59,471 nucleotides of DNA from Acidobacteriota bacterium (lineage in GTDB: Bacteria; Acidobacteriota; Terriglobia; Acidiferrales; UBA7541), in assembly GCA_016201285.1 (NCBI GenBank), contig JACQDE010000003.1:1-59471 (forward strand), read 5' to 3'. The stretch's first letter is position 1. Each line of letters begins with the position of its first letter. Below the pieces are notes generated by a model, which saw nothing but the letters and a program-made list of their open reading frames with translations, made no database searches and had not been told where the DNA came from. Below, in pieces: positions 25,438-33,924 of the stretch. The translations under genes were made by a program, and so were the position numbers.

Positions 25438-27285
25438 TCAGTTGACGCCGGACTCGCGTCGCTGGCGAATCTCTTCCTGCCTCTGTTTCTCCAGATCCGC
25501 AATCACCGCGCGCCCTTCCGCCCCGTGGGCCAGATTGTTCTGCAGCAGCGGATCGTTCACCACATCGTAGAGTTCGGGTCCGAATTTCTCGTGGACAATG
25601 TAGTACCACTTCCCGCTGACAAGCGCGCGAAGGCTCCCGTGCGCCGTGGGAACCTTCTTTTCACGGATTTTGGGGTTCGCCGCGAGCTCGGCCATCGGGT
25701 CGGGCCAATCCGGGTACGGTTCGCCATTCCAGGTCTTCACCAGCGACGGGCCGGGGAACTTCTCCTGGCTGGCTTCGCCGGCCCAATCCAGAATCGTCGC
25801 GGCCAGTCCCGCAAGCGAAACCGGGACGTTCACGCGCCGCTCCGGTGCAATCTTTCCAGGCCAGCGGAAAATCAGTGGCACGCGGACTTGTTCCCGGTAG
25901 AGCGAAGTCTCGTGGCCGTACAAACCGTGCTCACCAAAGGATTCGCCGTGGTCGGACGCAAGAACAACAATCGTATTTTCCGTGAGTCGGCGCTTGTTCA
26001 GCTCGGCCATGAGCGTGCCGACCTGGTCGTCTACGTAACTCAGCGCGCCGTCGTAGGCAGCCACTTCGTTCTCCAGGATCTCCTTGGTGAAGAGGTCGAA
26101 GGAGTCGCGCCCTACGAACGAGTTGAACCGCCCGCCCGGGTTTTTCTGTGTGGAGAACCGGCTCCGGTACGGTTGTGGCGGAAGATACGGATCGTGGACG
26201 TCGAAGTAGTTCAGGAACGCGAAGAAGGGCTTCGCTGGATTTCGGTCGATCCAGCGCAGCAGGGAGCGATTGATATCCGCCGCGCGCTTTCGTCCCGGGA
26301 GGTCTTCATACCCGAGGTGGCGGGCGATGTGCTTCCGAATCAGCCGCCCCAGGTAGGTCCGCGCGAACATGTCGGCTGCGTTCTGAAAATAATCTTCGAA
26401 ACGGATAAACCCGCGGCCGAAGCCGTAGGCTTGCGTGAACAGGACCGTGTTCGCGGAAAACGCCGCGGTTCGGTAACCACGCTCGCGCAGGGCTTCGGGG
26501 AGTGTCCGGTGACGCTTGTCGAGCGGAAACTTCAGCGCCCCGTGCTCGCTCGGGTACAGGCCGGTGAGGATCGACGCGTGCGACGGCAACGTCCACGACG
26601 AGGTCGCGTACGCCTCTTCGAAAAGCACGCCCTCCCTGGCCAGCCGGTCGATGTTCGGGCTGGTTGACCGCGCGTAGCCGTAGCATCCCAGATGGTCTGC
26701 CCGCAGCGTGTCCACCACAATGACGAGCACGTTCGGCGCCCCAGCGCGCGCCGGCCCCAGCGCGGCCTCCGCGCTCCGTTCCTCGTAGGCGAGTCCCCCT
26801 TCGACTCCGGCCCAGGCGGCAAAACTCGCGGCGACGATCCACGGCAGTGTCTTTCGCCAGAACCGCAGCGTTTCCGCTTCGTGCGCGTTGAACCTCCGCA
26901 GCAGCGCAACCGTCAGCCCCAGCGCCAGCACGCCGATTCCCCACCGGTTCAGCCGCCCGCTGCTCGACAGAAGATCCATAAAGCCCAGCAGCCCGAACAG
27001 GAACACAGCCGCTTTTCTCATTGGGAGCGGCGGCGCAATCCGGCTCAGCGCCACCAGCAGCCCGCCGCACGGGAGGAACAGAGCTAAATAGAAAATGGGT
27101 GCAATCCAGATGATTTTCACCGACGTGGCTGCGAGCAGCAGTTCCCAGGAAACTCCTCCCAGTGTCTGCAGCGCCGTTCGGGCGATTCCCTCCGACAACC
27201 CGGTCACCAGCCCGAACCACGCCGCCATTGTCAGCGCGTCCCGCGCGCGAAACATGCCGTCTACCCGGACTGTTTCCTGCTTCAT
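25438..27285 (-). CDS. Membrane sulfatase-fold enzyme, third of tandem array
   Basis: 615 residues. About five helices occupy residues 18-165, starting with MAAWFGLVTGLSEG, then the AlkP/sulfatase domain: NVLVIVVDTLRADHLG (Asp192), SSWTLPSHASILTG with Thr232 at the nucleophile position, FAFLNYFDVHDPYLPPQPYRSRF and ASDHGESFGEHGLYGH. The periplasmic domain is followed by an Arg/Glu-rich end. ATG 27283-27285 is preceded by GAGAGGAACGCC, almost the same leader as the neighbouring paralogue at 29273. Predicted to be a phospho-transferase or phosphohydrolase acting on envelope lipid or glycan; no true sulfatase signature. Confidence 0.8.
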   Translation of the reverse strand: MKQETVRVDGMFRARDALTMAAWFGLVTGLSEGIARTALQTLGGVSWELLLAATSVKIIWIAPIFYLALFLPCGGLLVALSRIAPPLPMRKAAVFLFGLLGFMDLLSSSGRLNRWGIGVLALGLTVALLRRFNAHEAETLRFWRKTLPWIVAASFAAWAGVEGGLAYEERSAEAALGPARAGAPNVLVIVVDTLRADHLGCYGYARSTSPNIDRLAREGVLFEEAYATSSWTLPSHASILTGLYPSEHGALKFPLDKRHRTLPEALRERGYRTAAFSANTVLFTQAYGFGRGFIRFEDYFQNAADMFARTYLGRLIRKHIARHLGYEDLPGRKRAADINRSLLRWIDRNPAKPFFAFLNYFDVHDPYLPPQPYRSRFSTQKNPGGRFNSFVGRDSFDLFTKEILENEVAAYDGALSYVDDQVGTLMAELNKRRLTENTIVVLASDHGESFGEHGLYGHETSLYREQVRVPLIFRWPGKIAPERRVNVPVSLAGLAATILDWAGEASQEKFPGPSLVKTWNGEPYPDWPDPMAELAANPKIREKKVPTAHGSLRALVSGKWYYIVHEKFGPELYDVVNDPLLQNNLAHGAEGRAVIADLEKQRQEEIRQRRESGVN

Positions 27286-27404
27286 TGGCGTTCCTCTCGC
27301 CCGGTCAATGAGGAAGTTGCGCCGCTGCGTAACTCTGGCGCGCCATCACTTCCGGCAGCGCAAGGCCACGTCCGCCGGTTCTGCGGTTCCGCCTCGTGGC
27401 GTGC

Positions 27405-29273
27405 TCAGCGGGCGTTCCCTGAAGATTCCTTCAAAGTGGTTTTTGGCCTCTGGCCCAGCATGGCCTCGAGGCGCGCGGCGAACTCATTCGCGATTCTCTG
27501 GCCTTCCGGCGTCCGCGCCAGGTTATGGATTTCCAGCGGATCCCGCTCCCAGTCGAAGAGATCCGTCCCCAGCTTATCATTGTGAATGTAGTGCCATTGC
27601 GGGCTTACCAGGGACTGCATCGCGCCGTGGTAGTTTGGCGCGTGCCTCAGCGCCTCGAACGGCATATGACTGAGCTCGGAGAGCGGATAAGGAAACTCGG
27701 AATTCGCCCCAGGACTTTTCCAGAGCTGCGCCAGCGAGGGCCCCGGGAAAACTCCATGCCCGCCAGTGCCGATCAGTTCCATGAGGGTGGCCGGCAGCGC
27801 CACTTGCGAGACCGGCGTGGTCACCCGCACCCCTGCCGGCAATTTCCCCGGCCAGGACACCACCAGCGGCACCTGAATCAGCGGGCGGTAGAGCGCCTGC
27901 ACGTGCAAGAGCAGGCCGTGCTCTCCGAACGCCTCGCCGTGGTCCGACGTGATCACCACGATTGTGTTCTCTCTCATCCCGCGCCGGTCGAGTTCGCCCA
28001 GCAGCCGCCCGATTTGCTCGTCCGTATAGGCGATCGCGCCGTCATAGGCGTCCACCTCGCCCTGAAGCTGCTCCGGCGTCAGCTCTGGTCTTTTCTGCTG
28101 AAGGTAGTGGTTGATCCTGCCGCCGGGGTTGGGCAGTTTCGAAAACCGGCTTCGATAGGGCTGAAGCGGCAGGTACGGGCTGTGAACGTCGAAATAGTTC
28201 AGGAACGCGAAGAACGGCCGGCCGGTGTCGCGATCCAGCCAGCGGAGCACAGCCTGGTTGAGTTCGCCGGCCCGCCGGCGCGCCGGGATATCCGTATAGC
28301 CCAGCCGCCGGAGTACGAGCCGGCGGAATTTCCTTCCGAACACCGTGCGCGCCGCCATGTCTGCGGGGGAGTGAAAATAATCATCGAATCGGATGAACCC
28401 GCGGCCGAACCCGTTGCGCCGCGTGAAGTAGAAAATGTTGGTGGAAAAGCCGGCGGTGCGATAGCCGCGATCGCGCAACGTTTCGGCGATGTTCGGGAAG
28501 CGTCCGTCGTAGCTGTCATCCGTGGCGCCGTGCTCGTGCGGGTACCGCCCGGTGAGCAACGAAGCGTGCGAGGGCAGCGTCCACGATGAGGTCGCGAACG
28601 CGCGTTCAAACAGTACGCCCTGCCTCGCGAGCTGATCGATGTTCGGGCTGGTGTTGCGCGTATAGCCGTACGTGGAGAGGTGATCCGCCCGCAGCGTGTC
28701 CACCAGCAGCACCAGCACGTTGGGCGCGCCCGGCGGCGCCGGCGGCAGCTTCGCGATGTTGTTTCTTTCCCGCAGCCAGCCGCCGCCTTCCACTCCGAGG
28801 AGTGCAGCGAGCGCCAGGGCGGCCACCCACGGCAGCGAGCGCCGCCAGAAGTGCTGGGCCCCCTCCGCGTCACGCTCCACCCGGCGCGCCGCGACGGACG
28901 CCAGCCCTGCGGCGAACACCAACGCAGCCGAGTGGCGGATGCGCCCGGTGAGCAGTCCCCAGTCCAGGAACATCATGAACGCGAAGATAAAGACACTCAT
29001 CCGGAGCATGAGGCGCTTCGGCAGCCACCGCCCCAGGACGCCAAGCGTCAACCCCACCGCGCCGAACAGGAGGAGATTAAACGCCGGAGAAACCCACAGG
29101 ATCTCATACCACACGCCCACCAGCGCCATGTCCCAATTCAGCCAATTCAGGCGCTGGCAGAGCAGCAGCCCGGCGCCTTCCATCAGGCTGGCCACCAGCC
29201 CGAACCACGCCGCCATCGTCAGCACATCGCGCACGAGAAACATGCTGTCTGCCCGGACTGTTTCCGGCTTCAT
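27405..29273 (-). CDS. Membrane sulfatase-fold enzyme, second of tandem array
   Basis: 622 residues with the same plan as its neighbours: helices in 18-165, NVLVLLVDTLRADHLS (Asp192), SSWTLPSHASLLTG with Thr232, FAFLNYFDVHSPYLPLQPYRSRF, and TSDHGEAFGEHGLLLH. In this copy the residues after the DHGE motif (LLLH versus LYGH/IFTH) and the PYLPLQPYR loop differ, which hints at altered substrate preference. Its ATG (29271-29273) overlaps the stop of the upstream paralogue as ATGA, so translation is coupled; GAGAGGAAAGCCG lies just ahead. A 119-bp gap separates it from the third copy. Confidence 0.8.
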   Translation of the reverse strand: MKPETVRADSMFLVRDVLTMAAWFGLVASLMEGAGLLLCQRLNWLNWDMALVGVWYEILWVSPAFNLLLFGAVGLTLGVLGRWLPKRLMLRMSVFIFAFMMFLDWGLLTGRIRHSAALVFAAGLASVAARRVERDAEGAQHFWRRSLPWVAALALAALLGVEGGGWLRERNNIAKLPPAPPGAPNVLVLLVDTLRADHLSTYGYTRNTSPNIDQLARQGVLFERAFATSSWTLPSHASLLTGRYPHEHGATDDSYDGRFPNIAETLRDRGYRTAGFSTNIFYFTRRNGFGRGFIRFDDYFHSPADMAARTVFGRKFRRLVLRRLGYTDIPARRRAGELNQAVLRWLDRDTGRPFFAFLNYFDVHSPYLPLQPYRSRFSKLPNPGGRINHYLQQKRPELTPEQLQGEVDAYDGAIAYTDEQIGRLLGELDRRGMRENTIVVITSDHGEAFGEHGLLLHVQALYRPLIQVPLVVSWPGKLPAGVRVTTPVSQVALPATLMELIGTGGHGVFPGPSLAQLWKSPGANSEFPYPLSELSHMPFEALRHAPNYHGAMQSLVSPQWHYIHNDKLGTDLFDWERDPLEIHNLARTPEGQRIANEFAARLEAMLGQRPKTTLKESSGNAR

Positions 29274-31138
29274 CGGCTTTCCTCTCTCCCGATCGATGAG
29301 GAAGCTGCGCCGCCGTGAAGAAACGTTTTCATCCTCGCGGCAAATTCGGCTGCCACAGCCTGTCCCTGCGGAGTCTTCGCCACGTCATTCACTTGACCCG
29401 GATCATTCTCCCAGCGGTACAGCTCTGCACCGAACTTTTCGTGTTCAATGTATTGCCATTCCCGGCCGACCAGGGATTTTATCCCGCCCTGGTAAATGGG
29501 AAACTTCTTCATCGATGGGAAAGGAAGCTGTGCGATTTCCGCCAGCGGATCGGGCCAGTCTGGATACGTCCCCGGGTTTTTCCATAGCGTCACCAGCGAC
29601 CGGCCTGCAAATGTCGCCGCCGGTTCCATCCCCAGTATTTCCACCAGCGTCGCCGGCAGCCCTCCGTTGGAGACGGGCACGGCGATCCGCATCCCTGCCG
29701 GCACTCTTCCCGGCCAGCGCACGATCAGCGGAACGTGAATCAGTTGGCGGTAGAGCGCCGTGCTGTGCGTGAAGATCCCATGCTCGCCAAACGATTCCCC
29801 GTGGTCGGACGTGAAGATGACGATCGTGTTCTCTTTCAATCCGCGCCGGTCGAGTTCGCCCAGCAGCCGCCCGATCTGCTCATCCACGTAGCTGATCGCG
29901 CCATCGTAGGCATCGATCTCGCTTTGCAGTTGCTCCGGCGTGAGCTGCGGGCTCCGCTGTCCCTCGAATTCATTGATCCTCCCGCCCGGGTTGGTGAGCT
30001 TTGAGAAGCGGCTCCGGTAGGGCTGCGGCGGCAGGTACGGATCGTGCGTGTCCATGTAGTTCAGAAATGCGAAGAACGGTTTTTTCGGGTCCAGGTCAAT
30101 CCACCCCAGGGCCGCGCGGTTCACGCTGTCGGCCCACCGCCGCGCGGGTAGATCCTGGTTTCCCAGCTTGTGCATCACCCATCGGTGGAGCTTGCGTCCG
30201 TACACCGTCCGCACCGCCCGATCCGCAACCGAATGGAAAAAATCGTCGAAGCGGATGAATCCTTCGCCGAATCCCCGCTTTTCCGTGAAGAAGATCAAGT
30301 TCGCGGATACCGCTGCCGTGCGGTATCCGCGGGCCTGTAGTACGCCGGCGATGCTCGGGAAGCGTCCATCGTAGCTTTCGCGTTCCGCGCCATGTTCGTG
30401 CGGGTAGCGTCCGGTCAGCAGGGAAGCGTGCGAGGGCAGCGTCCAGGACGAAGTGGAAAACGCCCGTTCGAACAGTGTCCCCTCGCGCGCCAAACGGTCG
30501 AAGTTGGGACTGGTCGGCCGGGGGTATCCGTAGGTGGAAAGATGATCTGCCCGCAGCGTGTCCACCACGATCACCAGCACGTTCGGTGCGTCCGGCGCAG
30601 CGGGCGGCAGGCTGGCGAGGGCTCGCCGCTCGCGCAGCCATTCATTGCCTTCAATCCCTGCGAGCGCCAGCAGCACGATCCCGAATGCCCACGGAAGCGA
30701 CCCGCGCCAGAATCCCAGCGCCGCTTCCCGGTGATTCTCAAACCAGCGCACCAGAGCGGCGGCGAGGCCGGCAGCCAGCGTGGCCGCGCCAATGGTGGCG
30801 ATTCTCCCGCTCAGCAGCAGCCAATCCAGGAACATCGCGAAACCGAACAGGAACACGCCGATTCGCAGCATCGGAACACGCGGCAGCAGACGGGCGGCGA
30901 TCGCCAGCCCAATCCCCGCTGCGCCGAACAATGCGAGATCAAACACCTGCGAAATCCAGATGATTTCGTAGGTCACGGCGTCCAGGTTTATGTTCCAAGT
31001 CAGCCACTCGAACTTTTGCAGCGCGGTGAAGGCCGTTCCTTCCACCAGCCCGGTAACGATGCCGAACCATGCGGCCATCACCAGCAAGTCACTGGAGCGG
31101 TTCCCTTCTTGCGGAGCATGTGGCATGGATAAGGTCAC
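29270..31138 (-). CDS. Membrane sulfatase-fold enzyme, first of tandem array
   Basis: 622 residues: N-terminal helices from MAAWFGIVTGLVEG to about 165, then NVLVIVVDTLRADHLS (Asp193), SSWTLPSHASLLTG with Thr233, FAFLNYMDTHDPYLPPQPYRSRF and TSDHGESFGEHGIFTH. The start is GTG 31136-31138 with AAGGGA eight bases upstream; ATG 31126 is an alternative. It is first in the leftward three-gene unit. Sequence blocks shared with the other two cover both the membrane half and the catalytic half, so the array arose by whole-gene duplication. Confidence 0.8.
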   Translation of the reverse strand: MTLSMPHAPQEGNRSSDLLVMAAWFGIVTGLVEGTAFTALQKFEWLTWNINLDAVTYEIIWISQVFDLALFGAAGIGLAIAARLLPRVPMLRIGVFLFGFAMFLDWLLLSGRIATIGAATLAAGLAAALVRWFENHREAALGFWRGSLPWAFGIVLLALAGIEGNEWLRERRALASLPPAAPDAPNVLVIVVDTLRADHLSTYGYPRPTSPNFDRLAREGTLFERAFSTSSWTLPSHASLLTGRYPHEHGAERESYDGRFPSIAGVLQARGYRTAAVSANLIFFTEKRGFGEGFIRFDDFFHSVADRAVRTVYGRKLHRWVMHKLGNQDLPARRWADSVNRAALGWIDLDPKKPFFAFLNYMDTHDPYLPPQPYRSRFSKLTNPGGRINEFEGQRSPQLTPEQLQSEIDAYDGAISYVDEQIGRLLGELDRRGLKENTIVIFTSDHGESFGEHGIFTHSTALYRQLIHVPLIVRWPGRVPAGMRIAVPVSNGGLPATLVEILGMEPAATFAGRSLVTLWKNPGTYPDWPDPLAEIAQLPFPSMKKFPIYQGGIKSLVGREWQYIEHEKFGAELYRWENDPGQVNDVAKTPQGQAVAAEFAARMKTFLHGGAASSSIGREESR

Positions 31139-31721
31139 GTGTACGATCCCTTGGCTTCAGTTTTGGATTTCCTAAGCCTGCTGCCGAAACTGTCTCGATA
31201 GACTCGCACTAGTCTACGCCAAGCTGCATACGGGCGTGTACCCGTGGCCCCGATGCGTCGCCTGCCCGGCAACACATGACGAGCACATGCTTCCCCTTCG
31301 CCCTGCCGATCTGCGTGCTCGATCCGGAAAGGGCGCGCGCAGCCGTTCTGCCGTCCCTGGCTTGTCTAGCGCGAAAAATCCTGTGCCCATCGCTCTGCGT
31401 ACGAAGTGTACCTCATGCCGGCGGCGATTCGGGACCGCACTTTTCAGCGTGCTTCGAGACGGACAGTGGGCCGGCGGGAGGTTGGTACGAGTCGCTTGCT
31501 GTGGGTTGTGGCGCCGGGCCCGCACCGCTGCGGCGTGCGGTTGCGGAAGCCTTGCCGTGCGCAACATCACTGATTGGAAATTGCTTCAATAAGGACAGCG
31601 CACTTGCCCGGCCTTGGCGGTCCCGAGGCGCGCCGCCAAAGCCGCTTTCGGCACATCGGCCGCATGTTTCATTTACGACGGGATTTCGAAGCGCGCAGAT
31701 CGGACTCTGTGGAGTTGATTC
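31139..31721. other. 583-bp spacer without convincing gene
   Basis: Open frames exist on both strands, but they are rich in Cys, Arg and Ser, lack ribosome-binding sites and show no family motifs. I treat the stretch as non-coding. The promoter for the three-gene array should lie at its left edge; no clear -35/-10 pair was found. Confidence 0.5.
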
Positions 31722-31886
31722 CTACGGCCGCGATTTTTCCTCGGCCGCCGTTCGCGAAGCCAGCAAGCTGGCCAGCTTGCGATAGCCCTGCATCACTTTG
31801 CCCCAGAACATCAGGGCCAGGCCAAACACCGTTCCAAAAATGCCGGAGAGCGGGATCAATTGGTCAGGTCCAACGTACACAAGCAT
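31722..31886 (-). CDS. Small YVGPDQ membrane protein (54 aa)
   Basis: A 54-residue gene with a strong start: AAGGAGAAATC then ATG at 31884-31886, and a TAG stop at 31722-31724. The peptide begins MLVYVGPDQLIPLSGIFGTV, continues as one transmembrane helix (FGLALMFW), then GKVMQGYRKLASLLASRT and a charged tail. It is a clear paralogue of 19235-19438: the shared pattern is YVGPDQ, two residues, P, then I-x-x-T-V-x-G and FW. It lies upstream, on the same strand, of the three-gene sulfatase-fold array, though 580 bp away. Function unknown; a membrane adaptor or anchor is my guess. Confidence 0.72.
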   Translation of the reverse strand: MLVYVGPDQLIPLSGIFGTVFGLALMFWGKVMQGYRKLASLLASRTAAEEKSRP

Positions 31887-32272
31887 GATTTCTCCTTAGG
31901 TTTCTGTCGGTGATCCGAAGTCACCTACAATGAACTTCTCTGTTTCCCCTCAGACCGGACAACTCAACCGGCGAATCTGATAAAGCAATTTGAAGGCCGG
32001 GCCTGTCTGTTCCGCGCTCTTCACCAAGTCCCGCGGCTACAAGCGGTTATCGGGCCGTCTGCATCTTGCTCCCTTTCGCGGAAGGGTTTAGCCGGGGCGA
32101 AAGGAAACTTCCTGCGCATTAGTGGAAACGCCTTGTCATCTTCCGGAGCCGGCGCCTGTGAACAGTGTTACACTTAGAATGGTTTATTCGCATTTTTGCG
32201 GTCATTCCGGCTGCCTTGGAGTGGCGAGCGAATTGCTCCCATCCTTCCGGATTTTTATGGCTAAAGGGACAA
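31887..32272 (+). promoter_or_regulatory. Spacer with extended -10 promoter candidate for the sulfate-activation operon
   Basis: 386 bp without a convincing gene. TGTTACACT at 32166-32174 fits an extended -10 box about 100 bp upstream of ATG 32273. TTGTCA at 32133-32138 is too far away (30 bases) to be its -35. Nothing else recognisable is seen in the stretch. Confidence 0.35.
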
Positions 32273-32650
32273 ATGGCGCACAAACTTAACAATTCCCGCC
32301 GCACCCTCGCGGTGGATTTCGACGGCGTCATTGCCAACTACGATGGTTACAAAGGCCCCGGTGTTTTGGGCGATCCGCGTTCGGATGTGCGCGAGGCTCT
32401 GCTCGCTTTGAAGAACGAAGGCTGGAAAATTGTCATCTTCACCACGCGCGGCGAGCAGGAAATCGTGAAGTACCTCGCGCAGCATGGCATTCCCTACGAC
32501 GAATTCAATTGCAATTCGGACTACAAGACGCACGGAAGTAAACCCGTCGCGGATGTGTATTGGGACGACCGCGCCATATGCTATTCCGGTGACGCGCGGA
32601 AGGACATTGATGCCATCCGCAGCTTCAAGACCTGGAGCGGGCGGGAGTAG
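32273..32650 (+). CDS. Small HAD-superfamily phosphatase-like protein
   Basis: 125 residues. TLAVDFDGVIANYDG carries HAD motif I (Asp15, Asp17), IVIFTTRGEQE is motif II (Thr), and KPVADVYWDDRAI provides the Lys and motif III/IV acidic residues. With no real cap domain it belongs to the minimal-cap HAD group that acts on bulky or macromolecular phosphates. ATG 32273 is preceded by AAAGGGA. It leads an operon with sat, cysC and a TauE exporter, so a phosphate released in sulfate activation (for example from phosphoadenosine phosphate) is conceivable, but nothing in the sequence fixes the substrate. Confidence 0.7.
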   Translation: MAHKLNNSRRTLAVDFDGVIANYDGYKGPGVLGDPRSDVREALLALKNEGWKIVIFTTRGEQEIVKYLAQHGIPYDEFNCNSDYKTHGSKPVADVYWDDRAICYSGDARKDIDAIRSFKTWSGRE

Positions 32651-32724
32651 GTTCCTCGGCAGCGGGCCGCGCACCCGCTCTGCCGCGCACCACAAAATCC
32701 AATCGAAGGTGGACTCGCAAACGA

Positions 32725-33888
32725 ATGTTCTCCAATCGACCCCATGGCGGGAAACTGATCAACCGTGTTCTTGAAGGTCCGGCGCGTGACGAGTTGCTCG
32801 CCCGCGCCGAAAAGCTGCCCCGCGTTCCGCTCAACGCGCGCCAGCTCTCCGATGTCGAGCTCATCGGCATCGGCGCGTTTTCTCCCCTCGACGGCTTCAT
32901 GGGCAAGCGTGATTACGATAGCGTGGTCAACGAGGAGCGCCTCGCCAACCGTCTCCCCTGGACTATCCCGGTCACTCTGGCCGTCGAAGAAGCCCAGGCC
33001 AAAAGCCTGTTTGGCGCGCAGGAAGTCGCCCTCACCGACGGTAACAACCAGATCATGGCCGTGATGCAGCTCGAGGAAGTCTTCCGCTACGACCGCGACC
33101 TCGAAGCCCAGAAAGTTCTGCTCACCGCCAGCGACACGCATCCCGGCGTCCAGTATCTCAAGAGCGTCGGCGACTATTGCCTGGCCGGGCCCATTCACGT
33201 CCTGCGCCGCAAGGATCGCGGCGAATTCGGCAAGTACACGCTCGACCCCAAGGAAACGCGCTACCTCTTCGAGCATCGCGGCTTCAAGACCATCGTTGCC
33301 TTTCAGACGCGCAACCCCGTCCACCGCGCCCACGAGTACATCCTCCGCTGCGCGCTCGAAACCGTGGACGGCCTGCTGCTCCATCCGCTGATGGGCGAGA
33401 CCCGCGAGGAAGACGTGCCCGCCGAGGTTCGCCTCCAGTGCTACCTCGTTTTGGTGAACGGCTATTACCCGTCCAACCGCACCGTGCTCAGCCTCTATCC
33501 GGCGGCCATGCGCTACGCTGGCCCTCGCGAGGCCATCTTCCACGCCATCGCCCGCAAGAATTACGGTGCCACCCACTTCATCGTCGGCCGCGACCACGCC
33601 GGCGTCGGTAATTTCTACGGCCCCTTCGATGCTCAGAAGAAATTCTTCCAGTTTGACGCTGACGAGCTCGGCATCACCCCCATCTGCTTCGACGCCACTT
33701 TTTTCTGCACCAAGTGCGGCCAGATGGGCTCGGCCAAGACCTGCAAGCACGGCTCCGAGGACCGGTTGATTTTGAGCGGCACCAAGGTCCGCGAGATGCT
33801 CCGCAACGGCGATAACCTGCCCACGGAGTTCACGCGGCCAGAAATTGCCGAAATTTTGCGCGCGGCCTACCGCAATCAAAATCCGTAG
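32725..33888 (+). CDS. sat: ATP sulfurylase (sulfate adenylyltransferase)
   Basis: 387 residues, the monofunctional PF01747 type. QTRNPVHRAHEYI at about 194-206 is the nucleotide-binding HxxH-like motif, GRDHAGVGNFYGPFDA the second ATP loop, and SGTKVREML the C-terminal motif. A CTKCGQMGSAKTCKHG cluster resembles the zinc site of thermophile-type enzymes. It makes adenosine 5'-phosphosulfate (APS) and PPi from sulfate and ATP in the cytoplasm. It is followed after 36 bp by APS kinase. No APS or PAPS reductase is seen nearby, so the product may feed PAPS-dependent sulfation as well as assimilation. Confidence 0.93.
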   Translation: MFSNRPHGGKLINRVLEGPARDELLARAEKLPRVPLNARQLSDVELIGIGAFSPLDGFMGKRDYDSVVNEERLANRLPWTIPVTLAVEEAQAKSLFGAQEVALTDGNNQIMAVMQLEEVFRYDRDLEAQKVLLTASDTHPGVQYLKSVGDYCLAGPIHVLRRKDRGEFGKYTLDPKETRYLFEHRGFKTIVAFQTRNPVHRAHEYILRCALETVDGLLLHPLMGETREEDVPAEVRLQCYLVLVNGYYPSNRTVLSLYPAAMRYAGPREAIFHAIARKNYGATHFIVGRDHAGVGNFYGPFDAQKKFFQFDADELGITPICFDATFFCTKCGQMGSAKTCKHGSEDRLILSGTKVREMLRNGDNLPTEFTRPEIAEILRAAYRNQNP

Positions 33889-33924
33889 GCCGCATTTCAC
33901 AGGGGAGAGACAACAGCGACGCCA

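Noticed and set aside
8821..31138. Naming these proteins true sulfatases or assigning a specific substrate
   Set aside because: The formylglycine Cys is absent in all of them, and no motif fixes the substrate, so only the fold is claimed.
31276..31785. A 169-codon plus-strand frame in the large spacer
   Set aside because: Cys/Ser/Arg-rich, no ribosome-binding site, and it overlaps the better supported 54-residue gene on the other strand.
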